Source: Agrypnia vestita
Lineage: Eukaryota > Arthropoda > Insecta > Trichoptera > Phryganeidae
NCBI GenBank assembly: GCA_016648135.1
Contig: JADDOH010014785.1
Location: 1-64,000, forward strand
Direction: 5' to 3'
Length of the DNA stretch: 64,000 nucleotides
A model generated the notes under the pieces. The model saw only the letters and a list, made by a program, of their open reading frames with translations, was not told where the DNA came from and ran no database searches. Positions 10,609 to 22,421 of this stretch are shown piece by piece. Both the position numbers and the translations under genes were made by a program. Position 1 is the first letter of the stretch. The number at the start of each line of letters is the position of its first letter.

Positions 10609-11348
10609 AGGTACAGGATACACGCGCTTATTACTGGCACGCTCATTAGCATGTTCAAAACTAGCGTGCCCTAAGAACTGTACACACTTGCTCATTATTT
10701 AAGCATCCTCATAAATAAGCAGACTCAAAGCAAACAATCAAACACACACGCTTATTAGTCGCGTGCTCTCTTGTCATAGAATAAAGACGCTCTTGTTCAA
10801 AATGGAAAATGCAAACTGAAATAGAAAATTCGAGTGAACCGATAAATCAAAATATTTTTGATTTTAGTTTTTATAATTTTTATTGTAAGATTTGAATCAT
10901 TCGTGTATTTTAATAAAGTTTCATAAACATTATTTATTGCTATATTATTTTTACAAAACGGTGACCGAATAGGTATTCCACAGACATTGGTGATTCCTAT
11001 AATAGGGTCACGAAAAGTAATGTTTTATCATCTCCCCAACGCGCCATATTTGTTTCATCAGTCGCGGATTGAGAAGATCGCATTGATAATCGATACTAGC
11101 CGCAAACGACATAAGCATGCTCGTAATAAGCAAGCCTGTTCACACGGGCTCAAAAGATGCCCCTTCTCATGGTGAATGACATTAGCATGCTCATAAATCA
11201 ACCGGCGGTTGATTTTTGAGCATGCCACTAAAGAGCATGCTGGTTACTAACAATGTGCATACACCACATGCCACTAATAAACAAGGACTAGAGAAGGTCA
11301 ATACTGCACACGCTAACGTGCCACTAATAAGCATGTGTATCAAGTACC
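10609..11348. mobile_element. Non-autonomous element with TTAA ends and AGCATGCT-like repeats
   Basis: Terminal inverted repeats: AGGTACAGGATACACGCGCT on the left matches the complement of the right end (AGGTACTTGATACACATGCT), continuing through TTATTA..GGCACG. Both ends abut TTAA (10605-10608 and 11349-11352), as for piggyBac- or Kolobok-type insertion. Subterminal zones carry many variants of GCATGCTCATTA / GCATGCCACTAATAA in both orientations. No transposase frame inside. A second reading is a longer target duplication: AATGACTTCGC before and AATGACGCCGC after. Confidence 0.65.
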
Positions 11349-11352
11349 TTAA

Positions 11353-13230
11353 CAAATGACGCCGCGTTTTGTTTTTTAACCATTGATTGAGAAATTCTTT
11401 CTGCGAAGGTGACGTTGCGATGACCGCAGAGATGGTCCGCGTGATAAACAGCGATCGCAGCTTAAACGCGAGTTTGTTTACAACTGTCAAAATTCATAAA
11501 AAAATAATATCAAATATGTTCTGCAGAACACGAAATAACCTACACTATGAGGTATTCGGAGAAAAAGCACTTACGTCACATGTTGTTTATCATGCCCGAA
11601 GGCAGAATAACGCGTGACATCTGTGTTGTGAGGCAGAATTCATTATATCGCAAATTCCATATGATTGATCGATGCACATGTTAGTCTATTAAAGGAAATC
11701 GTTTTTCCTCGAAGTTCTTCACCAAGTGTACATTATTTATATTGTAAAAATAAGAACTAAATTTCAAAGTATACTAAAACGAAAAAAATATGGGTTAATT
11801 ATATAAAAGATTTGTCAAATTAAAAAAATCAAGCAACCAGACGTGTAGAGTAGTTTCTTAATTAATATTAATAATATACGTAGTAGAAAACCCTTCAGTA
11901 TTAGGTGAACGTGTAATATTTAAAATTATTTATACATGTGTTATTTTAAATTGGACATAGATAACATTGAATATATAGATCCCGCCTAACAACGCATAGT
12001 ATCGTAATTAATACGCAAGTGGTTTTTAAGTATTTTTCATTTACATGTTTGACGCATATTTTGAGAAACAGTGTTTTTTATATATATATATTTTTTTTAT
12101 TTCAAAAAAATCCTTGTTTACAAATAAAGGTACTTAATACTAATTTAATAATAAAAATATAAGATAAATTGCACAACTTTTGTTGTTGTTAAATTTGTGG
12201 ATTATGCCACTCTACTAGGCTAACGCCTGTCCCAGAGTGGCGTTATAGAACACAATTCTAATATTTTTTTAAATAATTTTCATAAGGTAGTAATTATGTA
12301 TCTACTTTATATTGAATATATACTTTATATTGAATACTATGTACTACTATATATTTAATTCTATTACATTATGTTCAAAAAAATACCTTTCTACCTAAAA
12401 ATCATTAATTCTATGTGCTGTATATAGTTAGCACACGCTACAATAAAAAAGATTGATTTATCTTAGTAATGGAGTATTGCAGACTAATGTTATAATACAT
12501 TTTTATTCAGATTTTTATGTCACACCAATATATGAAAAGGTAAGCGCGTTCAGTTTATTCAAACAATATGTAGGTAATATAAAAATAGAATTAAAAAAAT
12601 TGGTTTGTTAGAAGAAACTTGATGGCTAAGTGGCATCCCTCGTCGATCCCTCCCAGCTACCCTTAAGTCAAATTCCTTAATTTTGCTGTCAGTCTCCAGT
12701 AACTAGAGGTGGCAGATTGAAGAAGACATTTGCGGATCGCCCTTTTGAGAAAAACCTCACTCAACCCTCCCCCGCCAAATACTAACCACCCCCCCGACTC
12801 GCAAGTTTCCCCTTTCACTTCAACCACATTTGCTGCTAAAGTGAAAATATATTACTTTCATTCTCGAGTTTAAATAAGTCAAAGACTGAATCTGATGCGA
12901 AGTGGTTGAGTCAAAAGTAATAAGCGTGACTGTGCACTTTCCGACCTCGCAGAGATGGGATTGAATATGATTTTCAATGTCATATACTCGTAGTTGAAAC
13001 CATTCAGACGTCTGTGGTCAACAATTCTCAGCTTATAAAATACGTCTTAAGTCAACACGCTTAAAGTCTAGCCATATCATAACATAAAATATGTTTTTTA
13101 TAAAAAACATCTTTTAAATACTCCGTTAGCCAAAGTCGTTCAAAAAAAGAGATTTCGCTATATAAAATGTTTTGCGTTTTTGATTTTATTTGTAATTTTC
13201 TCGCAGACGCGGCGATATTGTACTGTCGAT
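11353..13230. other. Intergenic, nothing recognised
   Basis: 11380-11640 is mixed-composition single-copy sequence; 11700-12560 is strongly A/T-rich with a local hairpin CCACTCTACT/CCAGAGTGG near 12208-12240. 12620-12830 is C-rich on this strand. No coding likeness found. Confidence 0.4.
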
Positions 13231-13234
13231 AAAC

Positions 13235-13418
13235 GTAGATCTCTTTCCATTTAAGAAAGACAATCGAATTAGTATGTGTAAGCCGTGCATACGATGCGCA
13301 TTGTTTCGTTGTGTTGGTGTTCATACCCGTAAACGCCAACACAACGAAACAACGTGTGTCGTTCGCATGGCTTACACATACTGATACGATTTTCTTTCTT
13401 AAATGGAAAGAGGTCTAC
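13235..13418. mobile_element. Foldback MITE family M1, copy 3 (best preserved)
   Basis: The two ends match over the whole arm: GTAGATCTCTTTCCATTTAA on the left and the complement of TTAAATGGAAAGAGGTCTAC on the right. The inner stem is GTTTCGTTGTGTTGGTGTT / AACACCAACACAACGAAAC style. This copy defines the family ends as GTAGAYCTCTTTCCAT. The whole unit is a 184-bp hairpin without coding capacity. Confidence 0.8.
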
Positions 13419-13486
13419 AATTGCGCAACACAATACGGAGTTGCATATTTGAGAGAATCAATTATAATCTAAATAATCAAGTATGT

Positions 13487-13605
13487 CAAGCATACTGGAA
13501 GATGGCCCCGCTAGAAGTGTTAATCGTGGAGTATGCGTGCGTAGATGCATGAATGTGGATTAGGCGAGGGTTGTGTGTCGAGACAGAAGAGCAATATAGT
13601 TAGTA
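13487..13605 (+). pseudogene. RTE-type LINE, C-terminal fragment
   Basis: Reads SSILEDGPARSVNRGVCV, then RRCMNVD, a stop, ARVVCRDRRAI. This matches ILEDGPVRSLNNRRVC..RRCMNVDEAKIVRQDRRVW of the copy at 37179. A short, 5'-truncated, broken piece of about 40 codons. Confidence 0.7.
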
Positions 13606-13609
13606 TAGT

Positions 13610-14100
13610 AGGCAAGAACACTGATATGTAATGAATAGCGCATGATTAGGGGTACAGAAGAACGTACAGACGTTCCGAGGAAAACTACTTCGCCTCATTT
13701 AAGATTCAAGCAAGATTATACAAATAAATAATTGGTGTCGATTCCTCGAAAGCCTGCATTGCTTGTAATCTGTGAGAAATGAACTGTAATGTCATCTTTC
13801 CTAAGGGTTAGTTAATGGCTGGAGAGTTTTGCTGTTTAATGGTCCAGACAAGATCACAGCTGAGAATTAATCGCGGCGGAAACTGCCCATAAAAACAGAT
13901 TCCAGAGAGGAGATCTCGCGCCCCCACTGGAAGGACGAGGCCCGGTCGAGTGCGTACTTCATACACAGGGAGAGGACCATCTGTTTCGGACAATTGTATC
14001 TTCAACTAGTATGAAAGTTAATATCTACATTATTCCATTCTTTGGTGTAAACTTCACGAGCCTTGGACACCCATCATCGGTTAGAAAAAATATTAATTAA
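13610..14100. other. Intergenic, nothing recognised
   Basis: Mixed-composition sequence with a minus-strand 65-codon ORF (13808-14005) of no recognisable family. GC rises modestly around 13880-13980. Confidence 0.35.
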
Positions 14101-14107
14101 TTTCTTC

Positions 14108-14292
14108 TTCAAATGTAACAAATTTATTTTGTGGTAACATAATTATAATTGATATAAATTAACTTTGTTAAAATCACTTATTTATTGAAAAAATTCAACA
14201 TGTTTAGAAGCCATTGGCTTCGAAATATGTTGAATTTTTTCAATAAAGAAGTGGTTGTAACGAAGTAAATTTATATCAATTATTCATTAATT
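14108..14292. mobile_element. Foldback element, family C, copy 1
   Basis: Long hairpin: TATTGAAAAAATTCAACATG pairs with the complement of ATGTTGAATTTTTTCAATAA, and ATAATTGATATAAATT with AATTTATATCAATTAT. The apex has GAAGCC ATTGGCTTC followed by GAAAT and ATGTTG, reminiscent of the helix II/GAAA/ANNNGU part of the hammerhead-like motif but lacking CTGANGA. Related pieces at 28950-29075 and 50770-50890. Confidence 0.65.
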
Positions 14293-14523
14293 CACTCAAA
14301 TCTAATTAAAATGAAATGGCAATAAATAAATCTCTCAAGTTGCTTACCAATAATTAAGTTAATTACTTACCACTGTAAATATTTCAAAGTAAGTTTGAAG
14401 AAATAAAAGTACGCCACATAGTAATTTAGAAATACCACAATTAATTAATATTGCCTTATGCACATTCCGCAAGTTACGTATTTATTTAAATTAAATAAAA
14501 ATACATTATTATTTTGTTTTCTT

Positions 14524-14687
14524 AAAAAAAATAGAGATGTGAACATGGAATACGTGTCACATCAATATTCTTACTATTTTCAAATTAAGCTAAACACTTG
14601 TGCTATGAAAATAGGACTAACTTGCTGGTCCAGGACCTTAGGATAACGGGGCGAGAGTCCTAACCACAAGACCAACAGCTACTCTTT
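14524..14687 (-). mobile_element. tRNA-derived SINE, copy 2
   Basis: Inverted copy of the SINE at 6229-6421. On the minus strand it reads GAGTAGCTGTTGGTCTTGTG, GTTAGGACTC, then TAGTCCTATTTTCATAGCAC, and ends in CACATCTCTATTTTTTTT. Box A region is preserved; box B is decayed (TAAGGTCCTGG in its place). Confidence 0.7.
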
Positions 14688-14736
14688 GAAACATTTAAAT
14701 ATGAGCATTACCTCCAGTCTAGTGCAAAAAAATATT

Positions 14737-14987
14737 CGGTCGCATTCTAAACTAAGCAATATTGCTATTTTAGTATGTTGACATTTATGTATAAGATTGT
14801 AATGCCGCAAATTTTGACGTTTTAAGTTTGACAGGTTTGAAATTAATGAATTCAATCAATTAGAAAGCTCTAAAATGTAAACAGACGTTAAGTTATTCAC
14901 AATTATGAATGATGGGCTTTCTAATTGAATTTACAATAACTGTCAAGATACAGAAATAACAATATTGCGTAGTTTAGAATGCGGCCG
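14737..14987. mobile_element. MITE family E, copy 1
   Basis: Terminal inverted repeats of about 30 bp: CGGTCGCATTCTAAACTAAG at the left, and at the right GTAGTTTAGAATGCGGCCG, its complement. Internal ACAGGTTTGAAATTAATGAA is shared with 32122-32428. No ORF. Possible short target duplication ATT. Confidence 0.65.
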
Positions 14988-14989
14988 AT

Positions 14990-15618
14990 TATATTCTTAA
15001 ATGACAATTTAGCACGGCAGCTGAGCAAATTGCATTGGCATAGGTACAAAAAATAAATAACGTAAAAGTGAGAATAAAAAATTATTTAAAAATACTCCAT
15101 ATAAAAATCTAAAGTAGCTTTCGTGACAATTTTCAAAGGGGACGTTATGAAAAAACATATTCTATGTTGAAGTACAATAAACGCATGATGGTAATACCGT
15201 ACTTACGGACCTGAATATAAACATTAAATGATTAAATTCGTACAATAATCTGAAGAAATATAATATTCAAAAAAGAAAATTAAAGATACAACGAACATTG
15301 AAGTAAATTGATAACAATATCAACATGAAAATTTACCTATACATCGACCCACATTATTATGAAATAAAATCAATATGTTAATAGAAAACATGATCTGTTT
15401 CGAAGAGTGAATATCAACATCATTTCATCGACAATGTCTAAACGAGGCTTCACGCGTGGGTTGGGATCCGCCCTCCTCAGCAAGGGTTGGAGAAGATGCA
15501 AAAAACGGTATCGGGAGCACGTCATAACCATTAGGGGGTGGAAGGGATGTTGCAAAGGGCGGAAGCGTCACGTGATACCGACCGGAAGAAGCCCGCCAAG
15601 TGGGGAACCTGCGTCAGC

Positions 15619-15660
<42 letters not shown>

Positions 15661-16030
15661 GTGTGTGCGTGCACACCTTCATGCGTCAAGGGCTAATTAG
15701 CGTGACCGTAATGGAATGGAAGGAATTCCATTTCAAAATTAGCTATTATAATTTATATGACATTTAATATCAATTTACCTACTACAATTATTTTTATTAT
15801 AGCAGTATGTTTTTTCAACCTGAGTGTTTATCAGACGTTTATCTTATCAGTGCTTAAATATTTTTGAAAGTGGATGTCGTCGTTGACGATACGCAGCAAT
15901 GTGAACATTGGTATAATTAATGATTTAAGTGTGTCAAAGTTTACAAAAAAGAAAGACCAGTGATTGGGCCACGGGGTCACAGGCTGTCACAGCTGACCAC
16001 CAGACTAGCAGGACGCAGAAGCTGGGGAAG
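14990..16030. other. Intergenic with TG microsatellite
   Basis: 15400-15620 is mixed-composition and moderately GC-rich. A (TG)n repeat occupies about 15624-15670. The 97-codon ORF across it is an artefact of the dinucleotide run. 15960-16040 may hold a very decayed LINE piece (GCTGACCACCAGACTAGCAG) but this is not secure. Confidence 0.4.
15622..15672. repeat. (TG)n microsatellite
   Basis: Nearly uninterrupted TG dinucleotides with two TGCG variants. Confidence 0.9.
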
Positions 16031-16049
16031 GCCTAAGCTAAGGCAAAAT

Positions 16050-16240
16050 GATTTTTTTTTAACAGAGTGTTAGTTAAATTAGTACAAACCATTACCAGAT
16101 TTTAGGTCTACCGGTTTCGAGACGTACCCGTCTCTTTGTCAGGACCAACACTACACTACTATGTTCACATAGTATTGTTAACGTTTCATTAATATTTAAA
16201 TATTCTATAAGTTTTAAGGATAATAATATACATGGAATAG
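16050..16240 (-). mobile_element. Inverted-repeat family P3, single-arm copy
   Basis: On the minus strand: ATAGTGTTGGTCCTGACAAA-like sequence, GAGACG GGTA CGTCTC, GAAACCGGTAGACC, then CTAAAATCTGGTAATGG and ...TAACACTCTGTTA. This matches the arms at 38842, 39828 and 59106. The hammerhead-like core at 16105-16146 has CTGACAA in place of CTGACGA. Confidence 0.6.
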
Positions 16241-16305
16241 ATTTTCCGCATGAACTTAAAGCAAGAGGAATATGTTGATAGAATATCAAATTGAAAACAA
16301 AACAA

Positions 16306-16370
16306 ATGAGTAAGGGAGTATAATAAAAACTTGGTTTTTATGGGTTAGTTTTTATTAAATTGGATTGTTT
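16306..16370 (-). repeat. Repeat family R-A, partial copy
   Basis: AAGGGAGTATAATAAAAACT then TGGTTTTTATGGGTTAG matches the minus-strand end of the family copy at 26066-26511. Confidence 0.5.
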
Positions 16371-16379
16371 TGTTGCGGA

Positions 16380-17335
16380 AAATATGAAAATATGATTACT
16401 TTTATTCGTTGCAGTAATATCGTCGGAATCGTAGAACAACGACGCATGTGATTTTTCTCAAGTTTGAAGGAGAGCAGTTTGAAGTTTTATTTACATAAAT
16501 ACACTTTGTCATAGCTCGATAACTACAAAATATTTTCCTTTGAAACTTGCATTAGTTGTTTAAAGTGGATACCTTTAAAACCTTAAATATAGTCAGCGCA
16601 GTACAACTGCATTGTTCTACGATCGCAAATCAGAACCGTCGTTATACCGACTTCGTATAACAACGGTTAAATTAATGAGAAAAAATACACTTTTTATATA
16701 CCTTTAGATGGCTTCTTTTTTTCACTTTTTAACGATCCAAAAAAGTCAATATGGATTTTTTTGCACATCCGTCATTGTTCTACGATCATGGCGATATTTG
16801 AATTACGAGAATAAAAAACTCAGAATGCGTATATTGGAATAGTATTATAATTATTTTAATAATCATAAATTATCGGCAGAATTTATGATTTTGATACGAA
16901 AATTTAAGAATTTACTAAAAAATTCCCTACAATACGACCCATACACCTACATTTTAATATGTGAAACTAAAGATACAACACACACACACCACCATTATTT
17001 TTTTCGATAATTAAATAAGGGTTAATTAAATAACTAGCCTACAAAGTGCGCAGTCGTGAGTGTAGACACGTAGACCGTTGCGTGTTGCCCTTCAGAGGAG
17101 CGCTGTCACCGGACGGACAAGCTTACCAATTGATTTTTAGTGCCCCTCGTTAGGGTGAACGAAGAGTCATAGTAAATTGGCCGCCGTTGTAAGGAGACCA
17201 CGTGAACTGTGAAGAAGGTGCGTTTATAGAATGCATCGTCATGCCGCAGTAAACAAAATACAGCTGCCCGCACTTTAACCGGTCGTATGCCGCGCAATTT
17301 CGCGCACGATTGCTGTTTTTTGGACGGTTATATTT
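16380..17335. other. Intergenic, nothing recognised
   Basis: A phrase GTTCTACGATC occurs at 16613 and 16774. 17080-17330 is GC-richer single-copy sequence without a credible ORF. Confidence 0.35.
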
Positions 17336-17355
17336 TTTGTGATGGTTATATTCAT

Positions 17356-17675
17356 GTAAAAAAGTAACCCACAAAAACCAAGTTTCTACAATACTCCCTT
17401 TCGCTTTGAATCAGCGTACACGCGTCGGGGTAATTACTCATTTATAATGATTCCAATTTGAAAAAAAACATTAAAATTTCTAAAAAATCCAAAATTATAT
17501 TACATTTATTAAAAAAATTTAAACGAAAATTTGTTAGATCCTTTTTATCGTCGCCACGAGTCTGCTTACAAAGTTTCAGCTCGATTCGGTCAAGGGAAAA
17601 GGGTTAAAAATCGATCCAAAGTTTTTTCGCCAGACAAGCAAGCAGACGCTACGAGTTAAAAGAAAAGGAGTATAA
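17356..17675 (+). repeat. Repeat family R-A, copy on plus strand
   Basis: ACCCACAAAAACCAAGTTT at the left, TCGTCGCCACGAGTCTGCTT and TTTCAGCTCGATTCGGTCAA in the middle, and AAAAGGAGTATAAA at the right. The same order of blocks is found inverted at 26066-26511. The layout resembles a LINE 3' UTR but no ORF is attached here. Confidence 0.6.
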
Positions 17676-17679
17676 ATCA

Positions 17680-18305
17680 ACAATAATCGCTAAGAAGTTG
17701 CAGTTTCTGGTTTCTCAATATACAGACTTCAATAATTACTTATATTTCAATAATTACTTGTACAATAATTACTTATTCATTAATTATGAAAATAAGTAAC
17801 TAAATTTACTGTCAGAAATGTACGCACATGTTTGTCGAATAAAACCATGGAAGCAATAACACTAAAGATGTTGTATTTCAACATTTTCGTTCTAAATATA
17901 TCAAAGAATATAAAAATACTCAATTTTAACACTTTTTTTAATAGATAAATAACACAATTTCGCGGTTCGAAGACGACATTTGGAATGATTTTTTGTCCGG
18001 TTTGCGCGGCAAATGAGGCTACTTGACAAATAGAATTCGTCCATTCACTCAAAAACTTGAGATACAACAAAGAATAAGCTTTAAAAACGCATAAACGCAG
18101 GTAAAACAGGCCGAATTCGCATACGACACCCAACCGGTTAAAGATGCTTTCGTGTGGCAGTCACACAAAATTTTATGGTTGAATGATTGGGTAGTCACTT
18201 AGTGGTACAACATTTTAATTTAAAATACAGTTTTTATTTCAATTTTGTACTACACACAATATTTGTGTTATCTATTACTACTATAGAGGAGCATTCCTTG
18301 TCATC
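17680..18305. other. AT-rich intergenic, nothing recognised
   Basis: Three tandem-like phrases TTCAATAATTACTTAT / GTACAATAATTACTTATTC near 17730-17780. A 117-codon minus ORF (17780-18133) is F/V/L-rich with no family likeness. Confidence 0.35.
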
Positions 18306-18309
18306 AATA

Positions 18310-18745
18310 TTGAAATTATGCAGAGCATTGGTTTGTATGTTCCTGATAATTACCTTAGACATCGTCAGCATAGATTGTTTCACATTCCAATATACAGGAC
18401 CAACCTGCCGATGGTTATGCCTGTTGGAAAAGCTACAGCTATGCTGAACAAGATCGCTTTGGATATTGATATATTCCATGTGTCTGAGGGGATTTTCCGA
18501 AGCAGGATTCTCCTACACCTCTAACCAGATTGTACAGGTCACTTTTAATTGGTTAATAATAAATTGTTATTTTAATATACAATATGTATGTGTGTATGTA
18601 TATATGTATGTATATGTGTATGTATGTATATATATGTGTATATGTATATTTTTAGATATAAATTCATAATATGTATGCATTAAACATAAAGTTTGTAATG
18701 TACATATTACGTAATAAATAAAAATTGAATTGAAAAAAAAATTGA
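18310..18745 (+). pseudogene. LINE 3' end: RT C-terminal tail and A-rich end
   Basis: Reads QSIGLYVPDNYLRHRQHR, LFHIPIYRTNLPMVMPVGK, then DIDIFHVSEGIF and a stop. This is the C-terminal tail of a non-LTR retrotransposon ORF2 seen again at 30024 (NNYLRNRGHGLFHVPKCRT) and, inverted, at 62080-62560. A (TATG/TGTA) microsatellite at 18583-18650 and an A-rich end (AATAAATAAAAATTGAATTG) complete the 3' UTR. 5' truncated; no upstream RT in this copy. Confidence 0.75.
18583..18650. repeat. (TATG)n-like microsatellite
   Basis: Alternating TATG, TGTA and TATA units within the LINE 3' UTR. Confidence 0.85.
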
Positions 18746-18811
18746 ATCATCAGATATATCTAACAAGTAAGTAGATACAAAATTTTATCAATCTATGCGA
18801 GTAGGGCGGGG

Positions 18812-19499
18812 TAGGGATGATCGATATTCATCGATGATGGATAAACATCGATGTTTAGCGGGAAAACATCGATGTTTTGACATCGATATTAAGTCCTCGA
18901 TAATATCGACACATCGATGTTATGAGAATAATATCTAAACATCGATACACTCTAAGCCATTAAAAAAAATCTGTCGACTTCAATCAATTGACGTGATTTT
19001 TAAAATTATAATCGTTCTTCTTGTGAATGTGTAGCGGAAACGAGTGTTAGAATACTGATTTTTTAAAATTTAAAATAATGAAACTTCCAAAACGAAATAA
19101 CAGGTATCGTAAATCCTTATTCTATCGTATTCTATTACTTTGTCCACTAAACTTGTACTTGGTATTTGCATACTATAACTAAGACTAGACTAAGACTTTT
19201 TTCAAAAGCTGGTCAACATCTATACCAACAGAGAAATAGATTAAAAGGAACACTTCTAACAAAACTACTATTTTTACAAATTTAAAAATACTGGGACTTT
19301 ATTTTTTGTGCTTTTCCTAAATACCTACTTTTTTCAAATACGTGATAAATAAAAAAGATATTGTTTATTTTGCTCCCTAAAACATCGATGTTTTCGGACA
19401 TCGATGTTTTTCTTTCGATATTTATCTCATATCGATACTTTGGAATCGATGTTAACATCGATGTCACCATCGATGTTATTCTAATATCGATCATCCCTA
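18812..19499. mobile_element. hAT-type MITE with CATCGATG subterminal repeats
   Basis: Ends are TAGGGATGATCGATAT and its complement ATATCGATCATCCCTA. Flanks are GGGCGGGG (18804-18811) and GGGCGGGA (19500-19507), an 8-bp target duplication with one mismatch. Eight exact CATCGATG palindromes plus several ATCGAT variants cluster within 130 bp of either end, as expected of transposase-binding sites. No transposase frame inside. Confidence 0.85.
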
Positions 19500-19507
19500 G
19501 GGCGGGA

Positions 19508-20310
19508 GCCGGGAGGAGGGGGGGGGGGGGAGTTTTTGGGCATTAACGGAAAAAAATAAATGGTTTTACCACCGAAGTGATCTCATTCTTTTATTCTACT
19601 TTCATTCGTCTTTTGCCAGGCTTCACTTCTACACAATAATCTTGCACTTAATTCGATATCAAATCGTTAAGTAAGCACGCAGACACCAAAGGAAGTAATC
19701 ATTTTTTTAAAAGCACTACAGGTGTTATTAAAGAGCAACCCAAAGCTGTATGTAAATAAATAGGATTGAGAGGAAATGAACATCCGGCGTGGCGCAATTG
19801 TCACTCGCAGACAATGCCCAGCCTCCCTCTCCCCGGTTGCTCCGGCAACAAACTCAATCAAAAGTTTCCAACCATCATCATCGAACGGCGTCCGCAGGGA
19901 TGGCTCTTCTAAAATAAACCTCTTAAAAACTAACTGCTCGGAGTGTGCAATCATTTACCCGAAGTGAAGACAGAAGTTAGTGCGGTGTTGTTATTAGCAG
20001 TGCAGCGCGGGTCGTGGTATATTCGCGTTCAATTACACCAACTTTTGCAATATTGTAACGTGGGGACACAAGAAGCAAAACTTGCTCGGTGGGATGATTA
20101 AGAGAGAGGTAACAAATATACATACGTGTGTACTAACTTATAAATAATTTTTAGAGCTTTATAAAACAGGTGGTTAAATCTTCACACGATTAAAAACTAG
20201 CAATGTAACTACTTACGAGTGTGTCTTGTGTCATGATTCGGTTGAAAAGATATTTCCTGTAGTTTATATTAATAATTTGAAGTATACAATGCATGTACTT
20301 TATCCCGTGA
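19508..20310. other. Intergenic with poly-G run and a GC-richer block
   Basis: A poly-G run lies at about 19518-19532. 19770-19960 is GC-richer, single-copy-looking sequence (TCCCTCTCCCCGGTTGCTCC). Short ORFs there have no family likeness. Confidence 0.35.
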
Positions 20311-20313
20311 TTA

Positions 20314-20424
20314 GCAGACCTTTTTCCATTTATGAAAGACAATCGAATTAGCACGTGTAAGCTGTGCGTACGAGACGCATTGTTTCGTTGTGTTGGTGTT
20401 ACGGGTATAAACAAAGAAGTCTAC
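20314..20424. mobile_element. Foldback MITE family M1, copy 4 (internally deleted)
   Basis: The left end GCAGACCTTTTTCCATTTAT and left arm (CAATCGAATTAGCACGTGTA) are intact up to the apex GTTACGGGTATAAAC, after which only the last dozen bases of the right end (AAAGAAGTCTAC) remain. The right arm has been lost, so the copy cannot fold into the full hairpin. Confidence 0.65.
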
Positions 20425-20604
20425 GTACCTACTCGTATAATCCCGAAACTTTTGGCACTAATATAATTGGAAAAATTCGGGGTACAAAAATTAAATCAAG
20501 ACTGAATGAATTAAAATTCAATACTTCGCTTCGCACACTGTTTCTTGGCACGGATAGGCGTAAATGATAGAACGCCACACTTTTTGCCCCAGCATTCCAG
20601 TATT

Positions 20605-20760
20605 GCCATCGCCACTATCATTCGTGGACGCCCTCTGCGCTTATTGTCTTCAACACTTCTCTCTTATACATTTTATTAAACATCTTGTCTTCGCTCATAT
20701 ATTTCACATCAGTGACTTTTTCTTTATTCGACTATCGTCTATGCGGTACAGATTCTATAT
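20605..20760 (-). pseudogene. RTE-type LINE fragment
   Basis: The minus strand reads RRIKKKSLM, then in another frame the position of GHVERMSEDKMFNKMY, followed by QRASTN in place of RGRPRK. Block order matches 37179-37556 (RRIKIGSLRRFGHVERM). Very decayed. The plus-strand 75-codon ORF here is its shadow. Confidence 0.5.
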
Positions 20761-20764
20761 ATCA

Positions 20765-22310
20765 GGTATTTATTTGTTTAAAAAATTATAAACCATAATA
20801 AAATTGTTTCATTATTCAACTTATTTTTCAAGGATTTCTTACTAACTCACTAAACTTGTATGAACTTTCAAGAGCAAATTAATCTTATTCTTATTCCAAT
20901 ACCTGACCCCAGTTTCATCATAATATTAATCCGAAATGCTGGAGTTTATTCACCAATTGCAAGTGAGTATACACCATTATAACTATAAGTCAACAGCTGA
21001 CAGTTTTGGTATAATTATCTTATTACGTTTTCATCTGTCTTCTTCTTTTATATGGAGAGTAGTGCAAGTGAGAACGAAACGCATGTTTTCCCATTAGTTA
21101 TACAAAACCTTTCGGCGATTAAACCATACGTAAACATATGCATTCACACATATTCTTGTGCGATTTATTTACAACCAATATTTTTTCCAACCCAATATTT
21201 CTAATATTCTAGTCAGATAATAATTTTGACCGATCGTATATCACGTATTAACGTAATATGTTTGCACATACCACATAACTTATCTCCAAATAATCGTCCC
21301 CCATTTGTTTGAACGATTACTGACTTCACACGGCTTATTCTATCTGTTCAGATTAACAACGAGTTACCTCGCCGATCACCGACAACATCATCGAACCCTG
21401 GTACAAGAATAATTGAACAAACACCTGAGGGGAGAGACCGATACGGGTTGGAAGGTGGGGGTGGCAAACGCTTAGGGGCGCGGCGTTAAACAATATTTGT
21501 TACAAATTACACACATCGGTGTGTTGAGCCGTGTTATTATTACACGTGTTTCCGGAGTTGAAATCACACAACGAATTGAATTGAATCAAACACGCGATTA
21601 CGTATACGGTCTTTTTAAAATATAGTCATTTGCGTCATAGGGCCACCGCGGCGCAATACCGCTTTATGTTTTATGGGTCGGCTAATAAATAGCCGTAGCA
21701 AATATATAAAAGAAAATTAATTGTTTCGTTTGTTTTAATACAAAATAGTGAAAATGTAACTCTCGACAAACTCGATGAAGCTGTTGTAACAAAGTAAACT
21801 GGGAATTTTTAAAACAATGGGAAAACTATTACGCGACAAGATTAAGAAACGAAATGCAAAGCCAAAGTTTGCGCTAGATAGAGTGAAGAAATAGCTTTTC
21901 ACTTGTTCGGTATGACTGACGAAAATGTCAAACAAATGAAGAAAGTAAATGTGAGTGATTAAGAAAAGTACATCAAGTGTCAATCAAGCACAAACAGGTG
22001 AGCGAACTTCATACAAAAAATTACATGCACTGAATTCTGTAAATTTCAAAACATTTGGTGGGAAAGGATGTGGTAAATAAAGTACGCAGGAAGAAGAAAA
22101 TGAAATGATCCGGAACGGCAGCACTTTTTGGAGTGGTTATCGGTAATTTGTACGTTTGCTGCGTGAAAGCCGTTGCGACCGAAAATTAAGAACATCGTAG
22201 ATGTTCCGGTCAAGCTAATAACATTACTTAAGTAGCAAGAATCTTTCTTCTTCAGCCTACATCTTTCCACTGCCGGATTCCAAAGTTATTCTTGTTTGCT
22301 AGTTGTAGTG
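20765..22310. other. Intergenic, nothing secure
   Basis: 21360-21560 has a GC-richer block with GGAGAGACCGATACGGGTTG. 21735-22020 is purine-rich on the plus strand with lysine-rich short frames, but stops are frequent in all frames. No recognised product. Confidence 0.35.
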
Positions 22311-22421
22311 TATTTCTTTCCGGCCATTTCTTAATAGCCGCGCGGCGGACACTTACGGAGAGGTCTAGCTGTCGCCGATCGCCATTTTAATTACTATCAT
22401 AGCAATGATGGAGCGTCTTAC

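Noticed and set aside
15407..15700. 97-codon ORF encoding a VCVCVC run
   Set aside because: Frame is carried through a (TG)n microsatellite.
15955..16045. LINE fragment around GCTGACCACCAGACTAGCAG
   Set aside because: Only a short protein-like stretch in one frame; not enough blocks to support it.
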